The position numbers and the translations under genes were made by a program. Shown here piece after piece: positions 41,945 to 50,522 of a stretch of 64,000 nt of DNA; position 1 is the first letter of the stretch; every line of letters begins with the position of its first letter. Under the pieces are notes generated by a model, which worked only from the letters and a program-made list of their open reading frames with translations, searched no databases and was not told the DNA's origin. The DNA is from Ardenticatenaceae bacterium (GTDB lineage Bacteria > Chloroflexota > Anaerolineae > Promineifilales > Promineifilaceae): the NCBI GenBank assembly GCA_020634455.1, contig JACKBQ010000002.1, forward strand, positions 744,001 through 808,000, written 5' to 3'.

Positions 41945-43495
41945 TTACCGGGATGCTTCTAAAGCAGCCATGAGATTCAGAACGACATCTTCTCGCCAAT
42001 GTCGGGCTACAACCTGCACCCCTACCGGCAATCCAGCGCTTCCCTGCTCCACAAACTGGGCGGCAATATCCGCTTTGTCCTTGCTGGCAGTCCGGTCGCT
42101 TTCTTCACCTGGCTGTACCGTGGTGAATGGCACCACGCCCGCGGGCATCCCGGTGACGTTGAACGGGATAGCATAACTGGCGGCGGGGAACAGGTCCACG
42201 CTGCTGCCGTGGGTCAGGGCTGGCAAGGCAAAGGGTGGGCAGACGAGGGCGTCAATTTGGGCGGCATCCATCGCTTGCAACCAGCGCGTCCGGTAATGTG
42301 CCCGTCCTTCCACCAGTTGCAGGTAGTCGGCGGCAGGCAATTTGCCCATATTTTCAATCATGAAAGCGAGATGGGTTTGCCCTTGCCTGGCGAACAGTTT
42401 GGCGAGCAACGGCCGTAACCAGCCCGGTGTTTCGCCCCCTTGCAATAAGCCTTTTACCAGGTCGTGTGGCTTTTCCCCAGCCAGGGCACGCCGCATCGCC
42501 TGGCCCCCATCGGCGGACAAAACGCCCAGGAACAGCCGAACCGCTTCATGCGTGTCTGGCGGTGAAAACGGTACAACGGTTGCGCCTGACGCTTGCAACG
42601 CGCTAACCGCTTCCGTCACCGCCCGCCGAATGGCTGGTGAGGCGGAGAAGTAGCCGTTGTCTGTGTAGAAGCCCACGCGCAAGTTGGATACGGCCGTTTC
42701 CTCAGGGGCATACCAGGGAACCGGCGGCACATTGTCCACCGACGTGTGCGGGGACGGGTTGGTTAAAACATCCATTGCCAAACGGATGTCGGCGGTGGTG
42801 CGGGCGAGGGGGCCGGGCTGGGGCAAAATTGCCTCTTGCGGGGCAAAAAAATGGCCGGGGGTGTCCTCATTGGTTAAGCGACCGCTCGTCGGTTTGAGGC
42901 CGCACAGGCCGCAAAAGTGCGCCGGAACGCGAACGCTGCCGCCCAGGTCGCCACCCAGGCCCAGCGGGGAACCACCGGCAGCGATGATGGCGCTCTCGCC
43001 GCCGCTGCTGCCACCGGGGGTGCGGTCATGGTTCAGGGGATGGTGGGCACGGCCGTATAAATCGCTGTTTGTTTCCCAGGCGGTAAGCAGCTGTGGCACA
43101 TTTGTTTTGCCCAAAATAATCGCGCCCGCTTCACGCAAACGAGCCACCAGCGGCCCATCTTCCGGAGAAGGGTGTTTGGCATGAGCCGACAGGCCAATTG
43201 TGCAGTCTGTTCCGGCAACCTTGAACTGTTCTTTGATGGTGATGGGCACGCCGTGCAGGGGGCCGAGCGGTTCGCCCTGCCGTCTGGCTTTATCTGCTGC
43301 TTTTGCTTCGCGGCGTGCCTGCTCAAACAGGGGAATGACGACGGCATTCAGGCCATCATTCACTTCCTCGATGCGCTGGATGTGCGCCTCGACAACGTCT
43401 ACGGCGCTAAATTGGCCGTCTCGAATTCCGGCGGCCAGTTCTGTGGCGCTGAGGTGGGTGGGGGATACGGCCGTTTGTTCCTTTTCTTGCAACAT
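41945..43495 (-). CDS. Amidase signature family enzyme
   Basis: A 516-residue amidase. The Ser-cisSer-Lys triad is visible: Lys in GVPITIKEQFKVAG, and the serines in RTPGGSSGGESAIIAAGGSPLGLGGDLGGSVRVPA. Length fits GatA-like and broad-specificity amidases; no gatB or gatC is adjacent, so a catabolic amidase is more likely than glutamyl-tRNA amidotransferase. I chose ATG 43495 with AAGGAG upstream. Residues 8-12 are TAVSP encoded by ACGGCCGT in a non-conserved N-terminus. It converges with the restriction enzyme gene. Confidence 0.92.
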   Translation of the reverse strand: MLQEKEQTAVSPTHLSATELAAGIRDGQFSAVDVVEAHIQRIEEVNDGLNAVVIPLFEQARREAKAADKARRQGEPLGPLHGVPITIKEQFKVAGTDCTIGLSAHAKHPSPEDGPLVARLREAGAIILGKTNVPQLLTAWETNSDLYGRAHHPLNHDRTPGGSSGGESAIIAAGGSPLGLGGDLGGSVRVPAHFCGLCGLKPTSGRLTNEDTPGHFFAPQEAILPQPGPLARTTADIRLAMDVLTNPSPHTSVDNVPPVPWYAPEETAVSNLRVGFYTDNGYFSASPAIRRAVTEAVSALQASGATVVPFSPPDTHEAVRLFLGVLSADGGQAMRRALAGEKPHDLVKGLLQGGETPGWLRPLLAKLFARQGQTHLAFMIENMGKLPAADYLQLVEGRAHYRTRWLQAMDAAQIDALVCPPFALPALTHGSSVDLFPAASYAIPFNVTGMPAGVVPFTTVQPGEESDRTASKDKADIAAQFVEQGSAGLPVGVQVVARHWREDVVLNLMAALEASR

Positions 43496-43534
43496 GTTTA
43501 TCTCCTTTGTTGTGCTGTAGCAGATGATTCGCAT

Positions 43535-43700
43535 TTTTTAAGCTGTGGCCGGCGTCTCGCCGGGCCACCTACCTGGCTCGGTCAGGAGGCCAGCCAGAGC
43601 GGGTTTGCTTTACAAAAAGGAGAATACAATAAGCTCCAAGCGCTATCATCGTACCAAAGTACGATCTGGGGGCGGCGGGGTATGAAACTGGGCTGAAAGG
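43535..43700. repeat. Spacer with GC-rich inverted elements
   Basis: Upstream of the amidase lie GGCCGGCG-tct-CGCCGGGCC at about 43543-43562, GGCTCGGTCAGGAGGCCAGCC-like arms after it, and ATCGTAC-caaa-GTACGAT at 43649-43666. These look like another REP-type family plus a small palindrome. Confidence 0.5.
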
Positions 43701-46394
43701 TTACAGGAGTTGTAATTCTCTGGCCTTGGCGGCGGCGAGGGCGCGGGATTTGACGTCTAATTTTCTCAAAATGCTGGTGACGTGTGATTTGACGGTGCGC
43801 TCGCTGATGACGAGCTGGTCGGCAATGGCCCGGTTGGCTGCGCCATCCACGATAAGCCGCAAAACTTCCACTTCGCGTGGCGTGAGCGATGCGCCTGTTT
43901 CGGGGACGGGAACGGGGCGGAGGGGCGCATTGTAGCTGGGAAACAGGTCAAGAATTTTGTGAGCAAAATCAGCTTTTACGCCATGCTTGACGGCCAACTC
44001 CAGCGCGGGAATAAGGCTGGGGCCTTGCATGAGCGGGACGCCGGGCATGGTGAGCTTCTCCCACTTTGCCAGGGCGGATTGGAGGAGGGCGAGGCTTTGG
44101 GACGGCCGTTTCCATTTCAAGTAGAGTTCTGCCAAAACCAGTTGGGCGCAGCCCGTGTTCACAGGGTGCCGAAACCGGTTTTGCAGTTGAATGGCACGGC
44201 GGGCAGCCTTTTCAGCGGCGGTGAAACGGCCGTCTAGATCGGCCTGATATGCCTCTAGCAACGAATGCGCCGCTTCCGCTTCCAGCGATTGCAGGCGGTG
44301 GTCTATGGAATTGAGCAAAACGCGCATATCCTGTATTCGCTGCCCATCGCCATCTAGCCAGGCGCTACGGCCGTTGTAATAGCTCAATGCGGCCAGCGCT
44401 GCCCGGTACTGCCCACGCTCATCCGCGCGATGCAAGGCCTCATCCAGGGCAAAGGTGAGCGCCTGCCGATTGCCATAAGCCAGCCCCACCACGCCTTGAG
44501 CGAAACCGATGTTCTGGTCAACATAGGCAAATCCGCCCAACCGCTGGCTAATTTGGGCCGACTGGGTGGAGAATTGCATTGCTTCATTGAGACGGCCGTC
44601 CAGCGCGGCCAGAAGGCCCAGATGCAAATACGCGCCCATCTGGATAATGCCTTCGCCTTCGCCAAAACGAGCCAGCGCCTGCTGGCAAAATTGCCGGATG
44701 GGCGCTAATCCCAAATCGCTAAAATAGATGGTAATGCCCATATGCTGCGCCAACGAGCGGAAGGCACCTTCAGCGCCGGAAGCCAGCGTTTGTTCAATGG
44801 CGCTGGCGACATGTTTGCTGACTTGCGGCCAATCATATTGCGGAACCAGTGACCAGGCGAGGTCAATGTGGGCGGCGACCTTCATGCCGGTAGGCAAGGG
44901 ATGGCTCAAGGCGGCAGTGAGTAAGTTGATGCTGGCCTGAGGTCCTTCCAGTTCCAGTTTGGTCCCTGCCAGGCGGTATAGCGCTTGGGCTAATTCGGAT
45001 TCAGCTTGTTCGGATTTTAGACCGGCAACGGCCGTTTCCAAATATCCTTGCGCTTCTTCTATGCGGCCTGATTGGTAGGCCAGCCCGCCGAGGATGTGGG
45101 CGATTTGCGGTTGGGCGGCTACCGTTTTTGGCAGCTTTTGAATCCATTGGCCTAACTGGGTGCGCACAAATCCTTGGGACAGTTCGGCGCGTCCCACGCT
45201 TTTGATGAGGCTGGCGGCTTCATCCCAAAGTTCGGCCGAAAGGTAATGATGGATGGCTTGTTCCGGTTGGGTGACCGATTGGGCAGCGAAGCGGTGGAGG
45301 GTTTGTATCTGGTCAGGAGACAGTTCGCGCGTCAGGCGCTGGCGCAAAAACTCGGAAAACAGGTCATGGTAACGGTAAACCCAGCCGCCAGTTTCGCTCT
45401 CTACCCAGGTAAGGAAGAGGTTGCGGTGGTAGATTTCATCGAGTAGTTGCGGCGCGTTTGGCTGTTGGGCAACGGCCGTACACCATTCCGGGGTCAATTC
45501 GTCGAGAACGGCCGTTACCAGTAAAAAACGACGCAGTTCCGGCGGCTGGTGGTTCAAAATCTCTTCGGCTAAAAAGTCGAACAGGTGGCGGCCAGATTGA
45601 GAAAGATGCTGTAAAAAGTAAGCTCGCCCAGCTTCAGAGTCCAGCTGGTTAAGCGACAATGCCAGCAGACGCAAACCGGCAGCCCAGCCTTCTGTATGGG
45701 TTTGCAAGCGCGCCAGATCGGTGGGGGAGAGGTTCAGCTGTAGGATGTCGTTGAGCCAGGTTTGGGTTTCTGTGTGGTTAAAGCGTAACGCATCCAGTCG
45801 GATTTCCGCCAATCGTCCTTGCAAGCGCAAACGAGCCAGCGAGAGGGGCGGATCGTAACGGCTGGTGGCCACAATGTGCATATCTGGGGGCAGATTTTCT
45901 AGCAGGGTGTCCAGGGCATTGAGAACAATGTTATTCTCAATCAGGTGCAAATCATCCAGCACCAGGGTAAACGGCCGTAGCGACGAAGCCAAAATTTGAT
46001 TGACCAACACAGCAACAAGTCGTTGTGCCGAACCATCAAGGTCAGGCGTGGATAGCAAGACAGTTTGCCAATCTGAACCAAATTGGGCATCGAGTTGGCG
46101 CAAGGCGGCCAATACGGCCGTAAAAAATCCTGACAATTCATTATCATCTTTAGCCAGCCGCAGCCAGGCAACAGGCATAGCTGGTTTATTATCACGTAAC
46201 CAGGCCGCTACCAACGTTGTTTTGCCAGAACCTGCGGGGGCAGAGATAAGGGTGAAGGGATGCCGGGAAATAGCTTGTTGCAGGTGGGCTTGTAGCAACG
46301 GCCGTTTCAAAATGTCAACGCCTATTTGAGGCGCTTGTAATCTTGTCTGTGGAATTAACATCTGGAGGTTTTGTGATGAACCTGTCATATACAT
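43701..46394 (-). CDS. MalT/LAL-type LuxR transcriptional regulator
   Basis: About 897 residues. The N-terminal STAND ATPase has the P-loop SAPAGSGKTTLVAAWL and the Walker-B-like FTLVLDDLHLIE. A long middle of TPR-like helical repeats follows. The C-terminal LuxR helix-turn-helix is LTPREVEVLRLIVDGAANRAIADQLVISERTVKSHVTSILRKL. Such proteins act as ligand- and ATP-switched activators. The start is uncertain: ATG 46394 and 46388 both follow AGGGG; an earlier frame extension to 46433 is less likely. No co-regulated gene is obvious; the amidase downstream is 200 bases away. Rich in ACGGCCGT (about 10 copies). Confidence 0.9.
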   Translation of the reverse strand: MYMTGSSQNLQMLIPQTRLQAPQIGVDILKRPLLQAHLQQAISRHPFTLISAPAGSGKTTLVAAWLRDNKPAMPVAWLRLAKDDNELSGFFTAVLAALRQLDAQFGSDWQTVLLSTPDLDGSAQRLVAVLVNQILASSLRPFTLVLDDLHLIENNIVLNALDTLLENLPPDMHIVATSRYDPPLSLARLRLQGRLAEIRLDALRFNHTETQTWLNDILQLNLSPTDLARLQTHTEGWAAGLRLLALSLNQLDSEAGRAYFLQHLSQSGRHLFDFLAEEILNHQPPELRRFLLVTAVLDELTPEWCTAVAQQPNAPQLLDEIYHRNLFLTWVESETGGWVYRYHDLFSEFLRQRLTRELSPDQIQTLHRFAAQSVTQPEQAIHHYLSAELWDEAASLIKSVGRAELSQGFVRTQLGQWIQKLPKTVAAQPQIAHILGGLAYQSGRIEEAQGYLETAVAGLKSEQAESELAQALYRLAGTKLELEGPQASINLLTAALSHPLPTGMKVAAHIDLAWSLVPQYDWPQVSKHVASAIEQTLASGAEGAFRSLAQHMGITIYFSDLGLAPIRQFCQQALARFGEGEGIIQMGAYLHLGLLAALDGRLNEAMQFSTQSAQISQRLGGFAYVDQNIGFAQGVVGLAYGNRQALTFALDEALHRADERGQYRAALAALSYYNGRSAWLDGDGQRIQDMRVLLNSIDHRLQSLEAEAAHSLLEAYQADLDGRFTAAEKAARRAIQLQNRFRHPVNTGCAQLVLAELYLKWKRPSQSLALLQSALAKWEKLTMPGVPLMQGPSLIPALELAVKHGVKADFAHKILDLFPSYNAPLRPVPVPETGASLTPREVEVLRLIVDGAANRAIADQLVISERTVKSHVTSILRKLDVKSRALAAAKARELQLL

Positions 46395-46606
46395 AGCCCC
46401 TGGGGTTTGCAAACACCTCCAGATCGAAGGCAAATGCTACTTTACCACCGAATCACGAACGACCACTGACTTTGTGGCTCACCAACATAAAAAATTCATT
46501 CGAAGTATACCAGTAATATGAATGGAGCGGGTGGATTATATTGGGTGTAGATTGTATTTGCGCCCCCATGCGGGGAGGACACAGTAGTATCCAAAGCTGT
46601 TGAGCC

Positions 46607-47416
46607 CTACGGCCGTAGCAAATAAACGTTGCCGCTTTCTTCAGCAATCCAGCCCACAATAATCCCCCGTTCGCCGGTGCTAAAGGTAATTTCTTCGCTA
46701 CGTACCTTCCAAAAAATGGCTTGCCCCGGATTGCCGCGCCCACAAACAGGCCCATCAATGATGGTGACGGTGCGGCCCTGGCGTAAATATTTGTTACGCA
46801 CCAGTGGTGGGAACTCATCCGGGTTTACGTGAACGGCCGCTTGTTGTACCGAGATAACGGCCGTTGCATTCAATTGCAGGTTAGACGGCGATGCCCCCTC
46901 GCAATTTGCCACAATTTCCGCTACAGATTGTGCTGTTTGTCGTACTTCTCTGTCGGTTTCATTGGATGGCTTCAAGGTAACCGGCCCTTGTTTACAAGAA
47001 ACGCCGCCATCACCCTCCAGTTCAATAAAAATGTTGCCAGCTGATTCCTGCAAACGCACCAATCTAAAATTGTCATGTGACAAGTCCAGGTCTAGCCCCG
47101 ATTCGCCATTCAAATCGTAAATACACTCCCCGGTTCCGATGCGAATGGTTAAAGAAGTTTCGATTGTGTCAAAATAACTTTCAGGATCAGAAACCAGGCC
47201 CGCGTCGAAGACGCCTAAGGGGGTTACAAACGAACGTGATACATCTAAAGACACCTCGCCAGCACTGTTGACGCTAATTCGGATTGGAATCCCTACTGGT
47301 TTGAAACCAACCTCAACATCAGCATCTTCAACCAGCGAACAGGCTGTCAGCAACACAATAGCGGTAAGAACGGCAAAGAGAAAAAGCTTGGACAAGTGGC
47401 GACTGGGGAACAACAT
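46607..47416 (-). CDS. Lipoprotein with C-terminal SH3-like domain
   Basis: A 269-residue exported lipoprotein. The signal peptide ends in the lipobox LLTAC, residues about 22-26. The middle part has no family I recognise. The last 80 residues look like a bacterial SH3 domain (VHVNPDEFPPLVRNKYLRQGRTVTIIDGP, then FWKVRSEEITFSTGERGIIVGWIAEESGNVYLL). I chose ATG 47416 with GAAGAGG upstream. It is probably held at the outer face of the cytoplasmic membrane. Role unknown. Confidence 0.75.
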   Translation of the reverse strand: MLFPSRHLSKLFLFAVLTAIVLLTACSLVEDADVEVGFKPVGIPIRISVNSAGEVSLDVSRSFVTPLGVFDAGLVSDPESYFDTIETSLTIRIGTGECIYDLNGESGLDLDLSHDNFRLVRLQESAGNIFIELEGDGGVSCKQGPVTLKPSNETDREVRQTAQSVAEIVANCEGASPSNLQLNATAVISVQQAAVHVNPDEFPPLVRNKYLRQGRTVTIIDGPVCGRGNPGQAIFWKVRSEEITFSTGERGIIVGWIAEESGNVYLLRP

Positions 47417-47595
47417 CACAACCTCTTCAGATGGCAACAATTTGGGCTACAGCGCTTTCACGATGATGAATGACTGGAATGCAAAAAGTTTACAAAAGTT
47501 GAAAGGGTAAATCAACCCCTGTGGACGGGGTTTTCTTGAGAGATTGTGTTTTGGGTCCTGTCTATTTTGCTTTGGTTTGGGTCCCCAACGGCCGT

Positions 47596-48072
47596 TTAAG
47601 CCAGCCCCCTGTGTCCGTTCAATAAATCCGTATCCAGGCGAGCTTGCCAATAAAACATCGCCACATACCCCTGGTTGGCCGCTCGGCGGCGCGCTTTGTC
47701 TTCATCCGTCATAAATACCTGGGGAATGCCAAAGGCGTTGGCCCGCACCTCGATTAGACTACCTGTGGATGGTTTGCGCCCAAACGCTTTGCGGAGAGCA
47801 GGGGCCTCAGTCAGGATGACCATGTGGGTGATGGCGCTCTTTCGGGCAATTTTGGCAAAGGTTTGTAGGATATTGGCTTTGGCGGGGATACGGCCGAAAC
47901 GGCCGTCTAACAAAAAGCCTGTAGGCCCGTGAATCTTCGCCAGTCGGCTCATCTCGCGCAGCAATTGTTGTAACTCAGAGATGGGTACCATGCCAAAAAA
48001 AACCATCTCAACATAGCCCTTGTCATTAAAAAACACGCAGGATTTCTGCTTGTTTGCCGGTGCGGTGCTCAT
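47596..48072 (-). CDS. Hypothetical protein, possible STAS/SpoIIAA-like fold
   Basis: A 158-residue soluble protein. The alternation SCVFFNDKGYVEMVFFGMVPISELQQLLREMSRLAKIHGPTGFLLDGRFGR and THMVILTEAP recalls the SpoIIAA-like (STAS-type) folds found in many bacterial two-gene signalling proteins, but I cannot name a family. No partner kinase is adjacent. An ACGGCCGT occurs at about 47900, encoding DGRFGR. Its role is unknown. Confidence 0.6.
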   Translation of the reverse strand: MSTAPANKQKSCVFFNDKGYVEMVFFGMVPISELQQLLREMSRLAKIHGPTGFLLDGRFGRIPAKANILQTFAKIARKSAITHMVILTEAPALRKAFGRKPSTGSLIEVRANAFGIPQVFMTDEDKARRRAANQGYVAMFYWQARLDTDLLNGHRGLA

Positions 48073-48372
48073 CTGAAGTGTTCCCCTGCCAATGAAGTTG
48101 TTGTTTTTATCCTGGCGGATAAGTTCCTAAAGAATGAGTGTTGTACCTAACTTTTAATATTACAATTTCTTATTTTTTACAATAACAAAAGGCTATAATT
48201 TTTGGAGGCATGGGAATGCGGGAATGCGGTGAATAATTGAATCCAACCCGCCCCTGCGCTACAATCTTTTGGCGCAAAAGACCCTAAGGGTGTTTTCGAT
48301 CGTAAACAGGCAGGTTGGTAAACAAACCCTTAGGGTCTGGTTACCACGCAACACACGTAACGGGAGCGTGCA
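48073..48372. other. Intergenic region with paired AACCCTTAGGGTT element
   Basis: A 300-base spacer between divergent genes. The only clear structure is the hairpin element at 48278-48337. Upstream of it is an AT-rich stretch (about 48140-48200) which could hold promoters for either side, but no good hexamer pair is seen. Confidence 0.5.
48278..48337. repeat. AACCCTTAGGGTT paired hairpin element
   Basis: GACCCTAAGGGT and ACCCTTAGGGTC are perfect 12-base arms about 34 bases apart. The layout matches the element inside the restriction enzyme gene at 40005-40076. Confidence 0.8.
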
Positions 48373-49464
48373 ATGACCAAAAAAACCGTCGGCTATGTTC
48401 ATCTGGAGTGGGAATGCCCGTCCTGCGGCACCCGCAACAAAGGCATTGACAAAATGTGCCGCAACTGCAACGCAGCCCAGCCAGATGACGTGCAGTTTGA
48501 GCAAGTCGCCCAGGAAACGCTCATCAAAGATGAAAAATTGATTGCCCAGGCCAAAGCTGGCCCGGATGTGCACTGCCCATTCTGCGGCACGCGCAACCCA
48601 TCTACGGCCGACCAGTGCAGCCAATGCCTGGCTGATCTTAGCGAGGCCAAGGCACGGCAGGCGGGGCAGGTAGTGGGCGCACACCAAAAAAGCGCGGTGC
48701 CAGACGTGGCGTGCAGCTTCTGCGGCTCGATGAATGACGGCACGGCGCTGCATTGTGTGCAGTGTGGTGCGGCTTTACCCAAATCCAATCGCCCCGAACC
48801 GGCTCAGGCAGCGCCCCAGGTAAAACGGGCCACAGGCATGTCCAAAACGACGCGCTTTGTGCTGTTTGGCATTTTAGGGCTGGTGGTCATCGCCTGCATC
48901 ACCTTCATCGTTCTTGCCAACCGCACGGAGGAAGTGGTGGGGGAGGTTGAAGGCGTCTCTTGGGAATATTCGGTGCAGATTGAGGCGCTGACTCCGGTGG
49001 AAGACCAGGCGTGGCGTGACCAGCTGGCGGATGATGCGGATATTGTCTCTTGCCGTCAGGAGCTGCGGCGCACGCAGCAAAATCCGGCGCCAGGGGCGCG
49101 GGAGGTGTGCGGCACGCCATACACAGTGGACACGGGCACTGGCGTGGGCGAAGTGGTACAGGATTGCGTCTATGAAGTTTACGACGAGCTGTGTACCTAC
49201 ACGGAGCTACAATGGCGCGATTTTGATTTGGTGACGTTGACGGGGGATGATTTTTCGCCAGAATGGCCCAACCCCACGCTGGCTCAGAACCAACGCTTTG
49301 GTGAAGAGACGGAGACGTACGAGGTGTATTTTAATGCAGACGGCCGTTCTTACACGTACCGCCCCGATGATTTTAACGAATACACCCAATTTGAAGATGG
49401 CAGCCGCTGGATTTTGGAGGTGAACGCCCTTAACAACGTGCGTTCGGTGACGTCGGATCGATGA
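48373..49464 (+). CDS. Membrane protein with three N-terminal zinc ribbons
   Basis: A 363-residue protein. Three CxxC-x(n)-CxxC zinc ribbons occupy residues about 10-150: ECPSCGTRNKGIDKMCRNCN, HCPFCGTRNPSTADQCSQC and ACSFCGSMNDGTALHCVQC. One membrane helix (RFVLFGILGLVVIACITFIVL) follows near residue 157-180, and the rest is a soluble domain ending with YTYRPDDFNEYTQFEDGSRWILEVNALNNV. The ribbons should lie inside the cell and the C-domain outside. I recognise no family for the C-domain. GGGAGCG precedes the start. Confidence 0.75.
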   Translation: MTKKTVGYVHLEWECPSCGTRNKGIDKMCRNCNAAQPDDVQFEQVAQETLIKDEKLIAQAKAGPDVHCPFCGTRNPSTADQCSQCLADLSEAKARQAGQVVGAHQKSAVPDVACSFCGSMNDGTALHCVQCGAALPKSNRPEPAQAAPQVKRATGMSKTTRFVLFGILGLVVIACITFIVLANRTEEVVGEVEGVSWEYSVQIEALTPVEDQAWRDQLADDADIVSCRQELRRTQQNPAPGAREVCGTPYTVDTGTGVGEVVQDCVYEVYDELCTYTELQWRDFDLVTLTGDDFSPEWPNPTLAQNQRFGEETETYEVYFNADGRSYTYRPDDFNEYTQFEDGSRWILEVNALNNVRSVTSDR

Positions 49465-49597
49465 GACCGCTCTGGCAAACGGTTCTTACTCCAAATTTGG
49501 ATCATGGTGGAGGGAGCGGCCATTTCGCAGGCCTGCAAGTCCACAACATCGAAGAAGCACTCCTGGCGCCTAGATGATTTAGGTGTGTCAGTAACGT

Positions 49598-49975
49598 TTA
49601 GGCTTCTGTCTGCCAGACAAATTGATGTAGGCGTTCCAATTCGTGCTCGATTGCCAATGCTGTTTTGCATTGCCCTCCAATCATCAACTTTTGATCTGGC
49701 TGCATACCGCCGTGGACAAAGCCAGCACAAGCTTCACCTTTTAGCCACTTATTAAAGTCACCAATGACGCGCCAGCCGGAAGGTAGGGTGGTGGCGAAAC
49801 GGTAAACAATATCCTTAAAAGCCGTCTGCATGGTCTGCAAGTCATCTTTTAGATTATCCATGTCGGCCGTATAGCCCCACTGGTTCTGCTGACGCTGTTT
49901 TTCTCTGGCTGCTATGGCATCGAGGTTTTCCTGAATCATCTGACTATTTTCAACATATTCGTTAAACAAGTTCAT
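49598..49975 (-). CDS. Hypothetical protein
   Basis: A 125-residue soluble, mostly helical protein beginning MNLFNEYVENSQMIQENLDA. I chose ATG 49975 because it follows AGGAGGAAACC; longer upstream frames would add residues before this site. No family recognised. It follows the small zinc-ribbon gene in the same direction, 100 bases away. Confidence 0.6.
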   Translation of the reverse strand: MNLFNEYVENSQMIQENLDAIAAREKQRQQNQWGYTADMDNLKDDLQTMQTAFKDIVYRFATTLPSGWRVIGDFNKWLKGEACAGFVHGGMQPDQKLMIGGQCKTALAIEHELERLHQFVWQTEA

Positions 49976-50074
49976 GGTTTCCTCCTGGTAAGTAAGCAAA
50001 CCACAGACAGCGCTTTCTAAATCAATGGCTGTCTGTGATTTGCTTGGCTTGTCATTCCACTTAGACAAACATCT

Positions 50075-50383
50075 TTATGAATGAAGCGTATAGCTGGGTT
50101 TCTCGATGTGCTGACCACATTCGGGGCAGGTGTGAGGGTCGCCGCTGCGCCAACCGCGATAATCTTCCCATTTGAACATGTCGCTCGCTGGCTCAGCTAG
50201 GCGAAATACCTGGTTGTCTTGAAGCGTTTGGTGTTCGCTGCTGCCCCACCAAACCTGGCAGTCGGGGCAACAGTAAAGTACGGCCGTTGTCTGCTTTCCA
50301 GAAGGATTTGGGAAAAAACGTTTGCGTACCTCGCCACCACCTTCATTGATTGGACTAGCCATTACAATAGTATTTGGCCACAT
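50075..50383 (-). CDS. Small zinc-ribbon protein
   Basis: A 102-residue protein with two CxxC knuckles, CCPDCQVWW near residue 38 and TCPECGQHIEK near 87, forming one split zinc ribbon. GCAAAGGAGAGAATCTT precedes the start. Function unknown; zinc-binding adaptor or regulator is plausible. Confidence 0.65.
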   Translation of the reverse strand: MWPNTIVMASPINEGGGEVRKRFFPNPSGKQTTAVLYCCPDCQVWWGSSEHQTLQDNQVFRLAEPASDMFKWEDYRGWRSGDPHTCPECGQHIEKPSYTLHS

Positions 50384-50522
50384 AAGATTCTCTCCTTTGC
50401 ATAAACAAAATGAATTGGTTGATGCTGTCTACCATAACAGTTTGCAAGAAAGAACTCTTCTACCAATGGTTTGGATGGGGGTTTGGATGAGGATTTGATT
50501 TGAGGTGAAAATTGGGGTTTGT

